Shown: positions 32,921 through 45,074 of the stretch, in pieces
Position numbering within the stretch: the first letter of the stretch is position 1
Layout: the number at the start of each line of letters is the position of its first letter
NCBI GenBank assembly: GCA_001972305.1
Contig: BDDD01000357.1
Location: 491,772-555,771 of the forward strand
Origin: Cephalotus follicularis
Taxonomy: Eukaryota > Streptophyta > Magnoliopsida > Oxalidales > Cephalotaceae
Direction: 5' to 3'
Length of the DNA: 64,000 nt
The notes under the pieces: generated by a model
Database searches by the model: none
Told to the model about the DNA's origin: nothing
What the model saw: only the letters and a program-made list of their open reading frames with translations
Position numbers and translations under genes: made by a program

Positions 32921-33644
32921 ATGGTAACTATTGAGGTCCTCACTGAGTCAAACTTCAAGAAGTGGAAGGAAGACATAGAGTTTGCTATGGAAATGGCAGA
33001 TGTAGATCTTTCGCTTGGTACTGATAAACCTGGGGAATTGACTATCACGAGCACTGATGATGAGAAATTAGTGCATGTTGCCTGGATGAAAAGCAATCGC
33101 ATTTGCCTACTGTCCATGAGGAGGTCGATCTTGGATCACCTAAAAATTGGTCTGCCGACTGATTGTATTGCTAAGGAATTGATGACTGCAATCAATGAGA
33201 GGTATCGTGTTTCATCGAATGCTGATATAGGGTCTCTGTTGCAAGTACTCTTCAACATAAAGTATGATGGTAATGGAGGGGTTAGAGACTATGTTATTCG
33301 TACCAAACTGAAGGCACTTAAAGTTGATCTTCCGGATACTTGCATTGTGCACCAAGCCTTGAACACTCTTCCTCCTGAATTTAGTATCATCAAGACCAAT
33401 TACAAATCTCAAGATGAATCATGGTCTATCAATGATTTGATTTCTAAGGTCGTTGCTAAGGAGGAAAAACTAAATAAGGAGAAATGTCAAGTTGCTTTAT
33501 ATGTTGCTGGTTCTAATTCTCACAAAGGTAAGAAGTCTAAAACTTATACTAATAAAGTTGCTCATGGAACCACTAAGGAACCTAGTCAGTCTAGTAATAT
33601 GGGTCCAAATAAAGTTTCTTTTAAGAAAAAGGGCGACCACTGAG
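32921..33644 (+). pseudogene. Copia-2 gag
   Basis: A Gag of ~240 residues. The frame is open from 32822, but the residues before MVTIEVLTESNFKKWKEDIE (ATG at 32921) are a hydrophobic run without homology, so I place the start at 32921. Conserved copia Gag blocks follow: KSNRICLLSMRRSI, AKELMTAINERY, VHQALNTLPPEFSIIK and SWSINDLISKVVAKEEKL. The frame stops at TGA 33642-33644, exactly at the first Cys of the zinc knuckle; the next residues are VCCKKKGHMKKDC in the same frame. Confidence 0.88.
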
Positions 33645-35500
33645 TCTGTTGTAAGAAGAAAGGTCACATGAAGAAGGATTGTCTAAAGTACAAAGCTTGG
33701 TTGGCCAAACGTGAGAATACAGGTAACGATTCTTTGGCACTAGTTTGTGAATCCAATATATCTAAAGCCCCATCTAGTTCATGGTGGCTAGATAGTGGTG
33801 CAACTAACCATCTTGTTTTTACCATACAGGGGTTCATAAATCGGAGGAAGCCAAATAAGGATGAGTCGAAGCTCGGAGTTGGAAACAATAAAGATGCAAA
33901 CGTTGAGTTCGTGGGAGATGTTAATTTATTTTTAGATTCTGATTTTAAATTAATGTTAAGAAATACACTTTATGTACCGTCCTTTAGACGAAATTTAATT
34001 TTTGTTTCCTTGTTAGACAATCTTGGCTTTGAATTTAAAATAAAGAACTATACGGTTAATTTGTTTTTCAATTCAAATATGGTTGGCCATTGCACATTGT
34101 CTCGTGGACTATATAAAGTGTGTTTGACTCCCAATGATATCTATACCTGCTATAATGTTAACAACATTGCATCTAAAAGACCCTTACCTAAGGAACCGTC
34201 TTTCATGTTATGGCATAAAAGGCTTGACCATATCTCTAGGGAAAGAGTGGAGAGGCTGATAAAGTCTGACATCCTACATACTCTTGAATTTGGTGACCGA
34301 GAGACATGTATAGATTGTTGTAAGGGCAAAATGACCAAGATAAGGAAGAAAATGGTAATCCATAGTACTGATGTATTAGAAGTGATTCATACGGACATCA
34401 GTGGACCATATTCAGCCACATTATGTAGAAATTTTTATTTCCTTACGTTCATTGATGACTACTCCCAATATGGTTGTCTGTTCTTAATTAAGGAAAAGTC
34501 TCAAGCTATTGAGAAATTCAAGATCTTTCAGACTGAAGTTGAGAAACAGTTCGGAAAAGTCATAAAGGTGGTTAGATCTGACAGGGGTGGTGAGTATTAT
34601 GGAAAACATGGGGATGCTGGACAACTTAAGGGCCCATTTTCCAAATACTTGGAGGATTATGGGATAGTTGCTCAATTTACTATGGCTGGAAGTCCTGAGC
34701 AAAATGGAGTCGCTGAAAGGCTTAACCGTACTCTTATGGAGATCATGAGAAGTATGATTAGTAGGATGAACTTACCTGAGTTTCTTTTGGGTGAAGCATT
34801 GAAAACATCCATTTATATTCTAAACAGAGTTTCAAGTAAAGCCGTTGCACTTACTCCTTTCGAGTTATGGACTGGACGTAAACCTAGTCTTAATCATCTT
34901 AGAGTTTGGGGTTGTCCTGCAGAGGTGAAATTGTATACTCCAAACTTAAGTAAGCTGGACTTGAGGTCTATTCGTTATTTCTTTGTTGGTTATCCAGATC
35001 ATTCGAAGGGATACCGTTTCTATAACCCTTATGGAGGTACTAGAATTTTGGAGTCACAGACAACGAAATTTTTAGAGTTTGATGTAGCCGAACCGGGTGA
35101 TTGTTCTAAAACCATTGAAGATAGTAGAGATCAAACGACGACTGTATCCTTTTCTTTACCTACCAAGATGAATGTTGAACCTATTACACATGCAATTGCA
35201 CCTGTTGAGGTTGAGGCACATATTCAAGAGCGTATTGTTGATACCATACCTACTGATGTTTTTCAGACACATGATGTAGTAGCAGAGGTTCCAGTCAGGA
35301 GATCGACTCGTGAGAAGAGATCAGCGATACCGCCTTGCTATGAGATTTACTTTGGAGAAAGTGATTACGATATCGGTTGTGTAATCGATCCATTAACTTA
35401 TTTGGATGCTGTTGCTAGTACTAAATCAGATTTGTGGATTGATGCAATGAAAGATGAGATGCAGTCAATGAGACATAATGGCGTTTGGGAACTTTTTTAA
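33645..35500 (+). pseudogene. Copia-2 zinc knuckle, protease and integrase
   Basis: In frame with gag and open for ~618 codons. Order: zinc knuckle lacking its first Cys, protease active site WWLDSGATNHL (residues ~40-50 of this stretch), GAG-pre-integrase finger (LWHKRLDHISRERVERL ... CIDCCKGKMTK) and a full integrase core with HTDISGPY, RSDRGGEY and GSPEQNGVAERLNRT, so the three catalytic acids are intact. The C-terminal TPFELWTGRKPSLNHLRVWG and VGYPDHSKGYRFYNP blocks follow. It ends at a TAA at 35498-35500 in front of the RT. This is the best-preserved coding segment in the window. Confidence 0.92.
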
Positions 35501-36960
35501 TTGCCAGAAGGCTGCAAACCCATTGGTTGCAAATGGGTTTATAAGACTAAAAGGGATTCCGAAGGGAAGGTTGAGAGGTTTAAAGTTAGACTGGTAGCAA
35601 AGGGATTTACACAGAAAGAGGGAATATACTATAATGGAACTTTCTCTCCAGTCTCTTCGAAAGACTCTCTCAGGGTAATCATGGCATTAGTAGCTCATTT
35701 TGATTTGGAGTTACACCAGATGGATGTAAAGTCCGCATTTCTAAACTGTAATGTTGATGAGGAGGTCTATATGGTGCAGCCTTAGGGTTTTGCAGTTGAT
35801 GGTAATGATCATCTTGTTTGTAGACTCAAGAAGTCTATATATGGTCTTAAACAAGCTTCCAGACAGTGGTACTTCAGGTTTGATGATGTTGTGACTTCTT
35901 TCGGTTTTAAAGAAAATCCGGTGGATCAGTGTATATATCACAAGGTCAGTGGGAGCAAATTCATTATTCTTGACTCTATGTGGATGACATTTTGTTAGTA
36001 AGCAATGATCTAGGCATGCTACATATGACCAAGCAGATGTTGTTTAGTGAGTTTGACATGAAGGACCTTGGTGATGCTTCTTTTGTCCTTGGCATTCAGA
36101 TTCATAGAAATCGTTCTCGCTATTTGTTGAGTCTATCTCAAAGAGCTTATATTGATCTGGTTTTGGAGAGATTCAGTATGTTGGATTACAAACCAGGGAA
36201 TGTTCATGTTCTCAAAAGGTGATAAGTTGAATTTGTTACGGTGTCCTAAAAATGATGTTGAAAGGGAAGCCATGAAGAAAGTGTCTTATGCTAGTGTAGT
36301 TGGGAGCATCATGTATGCTCAAGTTTGTACTAGGCTGGATATTGCTTTTGCAATAGGACTTCTTAGTCTAATCCTGGTCATGATCATTGGGTGGCTGCCA
36401 AGAAAGTTTTAAGATACTTGAAACGGACAAGAGATTTTATGCTGACTTATAGACGGGTTGATGATTTACAGTTAGTGGGTTTTACAGATTCTGACTTTAC
36501 TAGCTGTCAGGATGACAAGAAATCCACATCAGGTTATGTTTTTATGATGGCAGGTGGGGCAGTGTCTTGGAAAAGTGCAAAGCAGACGTTGATTGCTTCT
36601 TCGACCATCCAGGCAGAGTTTGTAGCGTGCTATGGAGCAGCTACGCAGGCAGTTTGGTTCAGGAATTTTAAGAGGACATTCACTGTTGTTGATTTTGTGT
36701 CTAGGTCAATCCGGTAGTACTGTGATAACAACTCTGCTGTGTTGTTTATAAATAATAATAAAGGTATCACAAGGTTTAAACACATAGAGATAAAGTGCTT
36801 GACCATCAAGGAAAAGGTTAAGAATGGTGACGTTACAGTAGAGCATATTAGTACAGATGATATGGTTGTTGATCTCTTGACTAAAGGCCTTCGTCCTTGT
36901 GTTTTTGAGAGACATGTAGCTAGCATGAGCTTGATTGCATCATGGAATGCACTTGTTTAG
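35501..36960 (+). pseudogene. Copia-2 reverse transcriptase and RNase H
   Basis: The same frame continues after the TAA: LPEGCKPIGCKWVYKTK, DLELHQMDVKSAFLN, then a TAG after VYMVQP (35783-35785) and LKKSIYGLKQASRQWY. At about 35971 one base is missing just before the active site, so YVDDILLVSNDLGML is read in a shifted frame. Two more frame changes occur near 36210 and 36370. RNase H follows (FTDSDFTSC, KSTSGYVFMMAGGAVSWKS, a TAG before YCDNNSAV, VDLLTKGL) and ends at 36960. Confidence 0.9.
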
Positions 36961-37639
36961 TGCGAGTTAGTGGTTTTAATTTTGCTCTATTTTTGTTTTC
37001 ATTTGTACTATTTTATCCTTTGATAATATATATCGGATTATATTGACTATGTCTTTTACAATCAATTAAGTTAAATAAATTCAGTTTTTATTTCGACTGT
37101 TTTGTTAAACACATTGGTGTTTTACATGTTGATATATCATATATATAATTGCTTAAAGTCTTGAGATGTGTATCCATCTTGAGCAAAGGCTGGGGCATTC
37201 AGTTATTGGCCTTAAAAGTATGTCTTATGACACATAAAGATTTTCACGTGAAATAAGATTAAAGACGTACATGTTCATTGGAACCATATAGATTTTCTCT
37301 AGTGTGCCTGTGCCACTTAAAGAGAGAAAATTGGTGATCGACGATGAATAACACATGAGGAATTTGTAAAGTGTTGTCAAATTGCCATACTACCATATTA
37401 AATCCATGTTAGTAGTGCTAAAAACCTTTGTGACTATGGAAGGTCTTGTATCGCTTAAAAGATGCAGTTATCGCCATAATTCGAAGTTTGGGGTTCTATG
37501 AAACAGGATTGACTATTGGAACGGTCTTTAGACCAATATTTTTATGCGCGCAAAACTTTAAAACTTAGTTGGTCTGTGTAATTGTTTTGATAAAATAAAT
37601 ATATCTATTTTTAATTATTATATAACAATTAATATAGCC
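36961..37639 (+). other. Copia-2 3' untranslated region
   Basis: 680 bp between the pol stop and the polypurine tract (37640-37651). No coding or repeat signal. Confidence 0.6.
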
Positions 37640-37651
37640 AAAGTGAGAGAA

Positions 37652-38139
37652 TGTAAGAATATTTTCTTATGTGGGCTTATATTAATTGGGTATTTATTTA
37701 TTAAATAAAACCAAGCTGACAATTGCTCTAATAAAGTGGAACACATATATTCTAAATAGTCGTATATGGACTGGCTAGTATGGGCTGTAGTAAACTAATT
37801 GGACATTTGATGAGAGGGCTCATTAGGTTACTAATAAGGATTAAATAATAGTTATGTCTCATATCTTAACCCTAATGTTGACATAAGAGAAAATACACAT
37901 ACAATAGTGGAGAAGTTAGACGGCTATCTTCTCCGTGTATTACGGTGCCTCATCGAGCTAGTGTTCTAGGGAATTAAGATAGTTGTACCTTGCTTAATCA
38001 GGATCACTACAGATTTCCGCTGCATACTATGGATCCTAAATAAGGTACGATTTCTATCATTCTTATTTAGGTGTTTCTTTTCTATCTAAGGCGATCATAG
38101 GGATTGATAAATTGATTAGGTATAAAATTTTATCTTACA
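37652..38139 (+). repeat. Copia-2 3' LTR
   Basis: TGTAAGAATA ... CTTACA, 488 bp, followed by ATTAT. Confidence 0.92.
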
Positions 38140-38209
38140 ATTATTATTTTTAAATTAACATTTTGTTATAAACATATAATTATGGGAATGACTCATCTTC
38201 GTTTGATAG

Positions 38210-38658
38210 TGTTGGACTGACTTCTAATTACCAAGTTCAAATCCCATAAATAATTAACTAAATCTTTAGGGTTTAGGGTTTAGGATATATATATATATAT
38301 ATATATATATTAGGGTTTGGTCTTTGAAATTGACATATATACAAAACAAGATAGAGCAAGGCATGAGCGATTCTTTCAGGAGGTTGGCTTCTTGCAATTT
38401 CTCCAAGGTTTGGGTATATAGTCGAGGCTATAGTTTTCATCACATATTTGGTGTATTAGGGAATTTATTGATTTGTTTATTATTCCTACATCTTTGTAAT
38501 CCCAATATTGGTGATGGTAAAAATTGATCCCTCTTCGTTCATAGACGTAGGTTTCACATCGAAACTAACCACGCTAAATTATTGTGTTCCATTTATTGTA
38601 TTCCCCTTGCATATTTTATTTCATTGATTATTATTAGAGGAGGCAATTTTTCATAATA
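38210..38658 (+). repeat. Copia-3 5' LTR
   Basis: Starts TGTTGGACTG and ends TCATAATA. Contains three tandem TTTAGGG units near 38265 followed by a (TA)n run. Confidence 0.88.
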
Positions 38659-38661
38659 AAC

Positions 38662-38673
38662 TGGTATCAGAGA
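38662..38673 (+). other. Copia-3 primer binding site
   Basis: TGGTATCAGAGA, matching the initiator tRNA-Met complement at 11 of 12 bases, three bases after the LTR. Confidence 0.85.
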
Positions 38674-38696
38674 GAGTTTCGCTGGCTAGTAACTTC

Positions 38697-39579
38697 ATGG
38701 CTTCGTCGTCGTCAATGAAATTAGATGTTGATAAATTTGATGGGAACAACAGTTTTAGTTTGTGGCAAGTTCGTATGATTGTCGTTCTGACACAACAAGG
38801 ATTGAAGAAGGTTTTGTTTGGTAAATCAAAGAAGTCTGCTATTATGTCCGAGGAGGATTGGAAAGAGATGGATGATAAATCTCTTTCATCTATCAAGCTT
38901 TGTCTGTCGAATTAGGTTTTACAGGAGGTTCTGGCAGAAAAGACAGCTTCAAATTTGTGGTCAAAATTGGAGAATTTGTACTTCACAAAGTCTCTCACAA
39001 ATAGGCTCCTGTTGAAGCAGCCACTGTATGCATTACGCATGTCTGAATGTACCTCAGTAAAATCTCATATCGCTGAATTTAATTCTATTATGACTGATTT
39101 AAATAGAACTGATGTTAAACTTGAGGATGAAAATCAAATCCTATTATTACTATGTTCTTTACATATTCTTTTAAGCACTTTAGGGACACTATGATTTATG
39201 ATAGAGAAACTCTTTCCATTGAGAATGTCAAAGCTAACCTACAGAGTAAAGTTAAAATTGATGGTGAGTTGACGTCAAGTGGGAAGGATGATCAGGGTGT
39301 CGGTTTGATTGCTAGAGGACGTCCTACAAGTAGGGGCTCAAAGAATGATAAAATTAGGCCACGGTCAAATTTTAGACTTAGGAATTTGATATGTAATTAC
39401 TGCAAGAAGAAAGGACACATCAAGGCTGATTGTTTCAAGTTGAAAAATAGGCAGACAACAAAAGATAAGTCCCAGAAGGGGAAAGAAAAATCCGCTGAAG
39501 CCAGTATTGCAGAGGTTGAGAGTGATTCTAATTTGCTCCTAGTTGTTGATGACAAAAATAGCCACATAGATGAGTGAGT
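38697..39579 (+). pseudogene. Copia-3 gag
   Basis: Start ATG at 38697, 24 bp after the primer site: MASSSSMKLDVDKFDGNNSF, then LWQVRMIVVLTQQGLKKVLFG. A TAG at 38913-38915 follows LCLSN. The same frame resumes with LWSKLENLYFTKSLTNRLLL and MSECTSVKSHIAEFNSIM, and a frameshift near 39170 leads to DTMIYDRETLSIENVKANL. The zinc knuckle CNYCKKKGHIKADC is a complete CX2CX4HX4C. The order and motifs are those of Tnt1-like Gag. Confidence 0.88.
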
Positions 39580-41210
39580 TCTCAACTCAGAATGTTCCTA
39601 TCACATGTGTCCACATAAGGACTGGTTCACCACATATGAGCCAGTTTCAGATGGAGTAGTTCTAATAGGCAATAATGCTTCCTGCAAAATTGTTGGGATA
39701 GGGACAGTTAAAATTAAAATGCATGATGGTATTGTCAGAACTTTGGGAGAAGTCAGACATGTACCAGATTAGAAAAATAACTCATCTCTTTGGGTTATCT
39801 TGATGCTAAAGGGTACAAGTATTTTGGTAGAGACAGAGTTTTGAAAATCAGCAAGGGTGTTATTATCTTTATGAGAGGATTGAAAGTTGGCAGCTTATAC
39901 AAGCTACAGTGTTCTACAGTAATTGGCTCAGTTGCAGTTTCTTCATCCGTTTCAGATTCAGATGATACTAAATTATGGCATATGTGACTGGGTCACATAA
40001 GTGAGAGAGGAATGAATAGTTTAAGTAAAAAATGTCTCTTGGGAGGTCACAGTATAGGAAAATTAGATTTTTGTGAACACTGTATTTTCAGAAAGCAGAA
40101 GAGAGTAAGTTTCAGTACTGCTATTCACAGGACCAAGGGTACTCTTGATTACATTCATTCCGATCTTTGAGGTCCATCCAGTGTTCTCTCTAAAGGCGGT
40201 GGTGCTCGGTATATACTTACCTTCATTGATGATTTTTTCAAGAAAGTTTGGGTCTATTTTCTGAAGCACAAGAATGATGTTTTTGTGACTTTTAAGCAAT
40301 GAAAAATTTTAATTGATAAACAGATTGACAAACAGATAAAGAGGTTGAGGATATATAATGGCCTAGAATTTATGGTAGTGATTTTAATGAGTTCTGCAAA
40401 AATAAGGGTATTGCGCGATATCGCACAGTTGTTAGTACACCATAGTAGAATGGAGTTGCAGAACGTATGAACAGAACCTTAATAGAGAAGACTAGGTACA
40501 TGTTATCAAACGCTAGTTTAGGCAAGGAGTTTTGGGAAGAAGCCATTAATACAACATGTTTCTTGGTAAATCGTTCTCCTTGCACACCCATTGAGTGTAA
40601 AACTCCAGAGGAGGTTTGATCGGGGCATCCAACAAATTATTCAGGTTTGAGAATTTTTGATTGTCTAGCTTATGCGCATGTTAATGAGGGCAACTTGAAC
40701 CTAAAGCAAAGAAGTATATTTTTCCTCGGATATGCATCTGGTGTTAAAGGTTACATATTGTGGTGTTCTGATGCTAATGTGAATAAAATTATTATTAGCA
40801 GAAATGTTACTTTTGATGAATCTGCTTTGCTTCATCCCAAGGAGTCTCATGTCTCTTGTGATGAAAATCGAGATTCTAGTCAAGCGGAGTTTGAAGTTAC
40901 TCCTACACAGAAGACAAAACCTAGTTGAGTTTAGTTGTCCGATGTCACTGAAGAGGTTGTTGTCCCAGATTATCCCGTTGTTCAAGAAGATCATGTCATT
41001 GCAAGAGATAGACTGAGGAGGGCTATAAAACCACCTTAGAGATATGCTTATGCAAATTTTGTTGTTTATGCTTTGTCAGTTGCAGAAACAGTTGAGTGCA
41101 TCGAACATTCGACATACTCAGAAGCTTTTTATTCGTCAAATTCTATTAAATGGTTGGTTGCAATGAATGAGGAAATAGAATCTCTTCATAAAAATTAGAC
41201 GTAGGAACTT
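39580..41210 (+). pseudogene. Copia-3 protease and integrase
   Basis: The protease block reads [16 protein letters not shown], where the family has LDSGCSYHM: the catalytic Asp is Asn and the Gly is Glu, so the active site is gone. The pre-integrase finger is visible as HISERGMN ... FCEHCIFRKQKRVSFSTA. The integrase core shows YIHSDL, a stop, GPSSV, YILTFIDDFFKKVWVYF, then frameshifts; the second Asp (expected near RTDNG) reads RIYNGLEF. The C-terminal part includes GYASGVKGYILW at 40647-40928. At least seven stops. Confidence 0.85.
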
Positions 41211-42664
41211 GTGAAGCCGCCTAAAGGAAAGAAGATTGTCGACTGTAAATGGGTCTTTAAAAGAAAGGAAGGCACTCCGGATATAGAAGATGCGAGGTAT
41301 AAGGCACGATTAATTGCAAAATGCTACAGTCAAATACAGATAGTAAATTTCATGATGTTTTCTCTCCCGTTGTTAAGCATAGCTCTATTCCTGTCTTATG
41401 TGCTTTAGTTGCCATGTATAATTTAGAGTTAGAGCAGCTTGATGTGAAAACAACTTTTCTACATGGTGAACTTGAAGAACAAATTTTTATGCATCAACCA
41501 GAGGGTTTTCAGATAGAAGGAAAAGAAGACCATGTGTGCTTATTGAAGAGGTGTTTATATGGTTTAAAGCAATCTCCTAGACAGCGGTATATGATATTTG
41601 ATTCATTTATGGTTAGACTTAGATATTGCATGAGTCAATATGACAGTTGTGTTTATCTCAGTAAGTTATCAGATGACTATTTTATTTATTTGTTGCTTTA
41701 TGTTGATGATATGTTGATTGCAGTAAAAGAAATATCCAAGGTAAATAAACTAAAGGCACAATTAAGCACAGAGTTTGAGATGAAAGATTTGGGGACAGCG
41801 AAGAAAATTCTTGGTATGGAGATTCGGCGTGATCGCAGTGCAGACAAGTTATATTTATCTCAGAAGAAATATATAAAGAATGTTCTTGGGCGTTTTGAAA
41901 TGGCATATGTCAAGCCAGTGAGTACGCCTCTTACAGCTCATTTTAAGCTTTCAGCTGCGTTATCTCCACAGATAGTTGAGGAGGAAACGTACATGTCACG
42001 TATTCCTTATTCGAGCGTTGTTTGTAGTATCATGTACGCCATGATATGTACTCGTCCCAATATTGCACAAGCAGTCAGTGTTGTCAGCAGATATTTATCA
42101 TGTACTAGTAAGGTCCATTGGCAAACAGTTAAGTGGATACTACGGTATTTGAAGGGTACTTCTGGTGCTTGTTTAGAATTTGCTAAGCATTGTGACAGTT
42201 TGACTGGTTATGTTGATTCATACTACGCTGGTGACCTTGAATGTAGGAGATTTTTAAATGGATATATATTTACTCTTAGTGGATGTGCAGTTAGCTAGAA
42301 AGCTACATTACAGAATACGGTTGCATTATCTACGACGGAGGCTGAGTATATGGCGATAACTGAGGCCGTTAAGGAAGCTATTTGGCTTAGAAGTTTATTT
42401 AGAGAGCTCAGTGTGGATCATGGAGTGACTGTCTTCCATTCAGATAGTCAGAGTGTTATACACTTGACGAAAGATCAGATGTATCATGAGAGGACAAAGC
42501 ACATTGATGTGCGGTATCATTTTATTCGAGATATTTTTGCCAATGGTGAAATTCTCATTAAGAAAATTGGTACTGCAAATAATCTAGCCGATATGTTAAC
42601 AAAGCTTCTTACTATTTCCAAGTTTGAGTATTGCTCAGACTTGGTTGGTATTTCTTGTGTTTGA
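41211..42664 (+). pseudogene. Copia-3 reverse transcriptase and RNase H
   Basis: RT starts with KPPKGKKIVDCKWVFKRKEG, shifts frame around 41330, and is then open from 41321 to 42298 with LEQLDVKTTFLHGELEEQIF, KRCLYGLKQSPRQRY and an intact LLLYVDDMLI box. RNase H reads GYVDSYYAGDLECRR and ends at a TAG where Trp is expected after GCAVS. The frame continues with KATLQNTVALSTTEAEYMAI, DSQSVIHLTKDQMYHERTKH and ADMLTKLL to a stop at 42664. The active-site Asp pair survives but the gene is split. Confidence 0.9.
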
Positions 42665-42750
42665 GTTTGACCCCTATGATGGTCGTGGAGAATATGGAGA
42701 AATTTTTTGCTATGTTTGTTCTTGGGGAATTACAAGTCAATGTGGAGATT

Positions 42751-43196
42751 TGTTGGGCTGACTTCTAATTACCAAGCCCAAAGCCCATAAATAATTAAAT
42801 AAACATTTAGGGTTTAAGATTTACGGTTATATATATATATATATATATACACACACTCTGAAATTAAGTGACATATATACAAAACAATAGAAAGCAAGGC
42901 ATGAGCGATTCTTTCAGCAGTTTGGCTTCTTGGTATTTCTCCAAGGTTTGGGTATATAGTTAAGGCTATATTTTTCATCACAGATTTGGTGTATTAGGGA
43001 ATTTGTTGATTTGTTTATTATTCCCACATCTTTGTAATTTCAATATTGGTAATAGTAAAAGTTGATCCCTCTTTGCCCGTGGACATAGGTTTCACATCAA
43101 ACCGAACAACGTTAAATTCTTGTGTTCCATTTATTTTATTCCGTTTGCACATTTTATTTCATTGATTATTATTAGAGAAGACAATTTATCATAACA
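42751..43196 (+). repeat. Copia-3 3' LTR
   Basis: TGTTGGGCTG ... TCATAACA, 446 bp, followed by TATAG. The telomere-like TTTAGGG run of the 5' LTR is reduced to one unit here. Confidence 0.9.
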
Positions 43197-43330
43197 TATA
43201 GAGAAAGAGAGATGATTTATTTATAAACTTAGAATCAAAAGTCAATTAATTATTTATAGTATCATCTCTAGACATTTGATCATAAGCTTAAAAATTAATG
43301 GACAGTGTTTATTTCTCCACCAAATGAAGA

Positions 43331-44115
43331 GGAGGATGGCAATTTTCGCCCGCTCCGCCCCGTTAGAAACGGGGCGGGGATTCCCCGTAACTAATAGGGG
43401 ATGGGGTGAGGGTGGGGCAAAAATTGTGCCCCGCATGTGGGGCACGGGGAGGGGGCAAATTTATTGATTCCCCCACTCCGATATGCCCCGATCCGCTCCG
43501 CACTTCCCCACCTCATTGACTCCGAAACTTTGAACTTTGACCCGGCTCCGCCCCACATCTGCTTAATATAAATTTGAATTTTTTTTATCAAATCTTTTAT
43601 ATTATTTGTAGCAAAAAGATAAAAACAACATATAGCTTAAATGTTTGATAGATGTTGTAACTTGTAAGCTCTTTCTTGGTACAATGTAATTATTTTTTGT
43701 TTATTATGTTGTATAAATTAATGATAGTATTTCATCCCATTAATATAAATATAAAGTTATATTATTATGTTTATGCTTTTTAGATATGAATTTGAATAGT
43801 TTAATATCACTATTATTGGCTATGAATTTGACATTTAATCTTAAATAAAGTACAAGAAAAAGATATGTTAAAATCAATATTTATCTAAATTATTTTAGGT
43901 GGGATAGAGCTCCGATGGGGCTCCAACGGAGATTTGCCCGAGTGGGGTTACAGGATTTGCCCCAGCGGAATAAATGCGGGGAAAATATTACCACTGTGGA
44001 GCGGAGGTGGGAGAAGAAACTCATCCCCGCATACGGAGCGGGGCGGAGCATATTTTTTTACAGCCGGACGGGGACGGGGGAGTGAAATTTGCCCCTACTC
44101 GTCCTATTGCTATCC
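43331..44115. mobile_element. hAT-B: GC-rich hAT-like element
   Basis: The ends are inverted: GGATGGCAATTTTCGCCC at the left, and GGATAGCAATAGGACG on the reverse complement of the right. Both subterminal regions are packed with GGGGCGGGG / CCGCTCCG words around an AT-rich core (43560-43890). This layout fits known non-autonomous plant hAT elements. I could not find an 8-bp duplication, so the exact ends are uncertain. Confidence 0.65.
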
Positions 44116-45066
44116 CCTTAATACAACCTTACTTTTCATATCAATTATACTCCACTTAAAATTTTTAAGGATAAATATAGTAATTTATTATTTAGTGCTT
44201 ATCTAAAATAGCATGTTTTTTTTTTCCTTTTATCAAAGGACTTGAAGACTATACTTACAATATTTTTAGAAGTATATACAGTCCGATTAATGACCACGTG
44301 ATCTCTATAAGGAATTTGTAGTGTGTAGTGTGTATTGTACTGCTCTCGTTTCTTGAACTTGATTTTTTATAATATAACTTCAATTTATCTCATGACGTTT
44401 ATGTGAGATTGATTAGTGAACAAACCCAAAATTGTTTACTTACTTTTGGGTTTATTTAGATGGATAGAAGAATCAAAGGACCAGCAAACATCTCTTATTA
44501 ATAAACAAACACAAAAATAATTAAGTAAATAAACAAACAAGTACAACCAACAGTTAAAACAAATTAAGTGACATGTAATTATGTAACTTGTCAACATTTA
44601 ATAATGTGGGCAACCAAAACCTGTATCCAACGATTGGACATGTTTTATAAAAAAGTTTATGAGAACTTTTTGATAGTAATGAGGAGCTACATAGATCCAT
44701 TAATTTTGTTCATTAACATTAAATCAGCCATTTTCTTCCACTTGGGTTTTCAGGTGGATGGTGAAGGCGGGCCACATGATGTACTGGTAATGAGGAGATC
44801 GAGTAACGAAGAAGAAAGGAATAATTGAAGTGTAGCCAAGTTGCATGCACGTTTGGCTAATAAATAAAGAACGTGTCTCACTCAAGTACAACAACAAAAA
44901 AATGGACTCGCGTAACGTGCTATTACGTGATAAAATAATCCTAGTCGCCACAAACTAGCTACGCTTTCACAGCCCCCTCTCCACCATAGCCCTTGTTAGT
45001 ATATTTCTGTATTTTTACTATCTAAAATAATGATAATACTATTAATTACAGTTATGATACTATCAC
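44116..45066. other. AT-rich sequence, no gene seen
   Basis: 950 bp between two hAT-like elements. Short frames only, no homology recognised. Confidence 0.45.
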
Positions 45067-45074
45067 ACTTTAGG

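Larger units (their letters stand above)
31363..38139 (+). mobile_element. Copia-2: Ty1/copia element with 488-bp LTRs
   Basis: Complete plus-strand element. LTRs at 31363-31850 and 37652-38139 are both 488 bp. The target duplication is ATTAC/ATTAT (4 of 5 bases). A perfect initiator-Met primer site and a polypurine tract AAAGTGAGAGAA border the interior. Gag-pol is one long frame broken by three stops and then frameshifts. The LTRs differ at about one base in ten by eye, so insertion is old. Confidence 0.93.
38210..43196 (+). mobile_element. Copia-3: Tnt1/Tork-like Ty1/copia element
   Basis: Complete 4,987-bp plus-strand element with LTRs 38210-38658 and 42751-43196, target duplication GATAG/TATAG (4 of 5 bases), primer site at 38662 and polypurine region AATGTGGAGATT before the 3' LTR. 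Gag and pol resemble the Tnt1 type. The LTRs differ by roughly ten percent and coding regions have many stops, so it is an old dead copy lying 70 bp after Copia-2. Confidence 0.92.

Noticed and set aside
38265..38284. Interstitial telomere
   Set aside because: Only three units, inside an LTR and partly present in the paired LTR.
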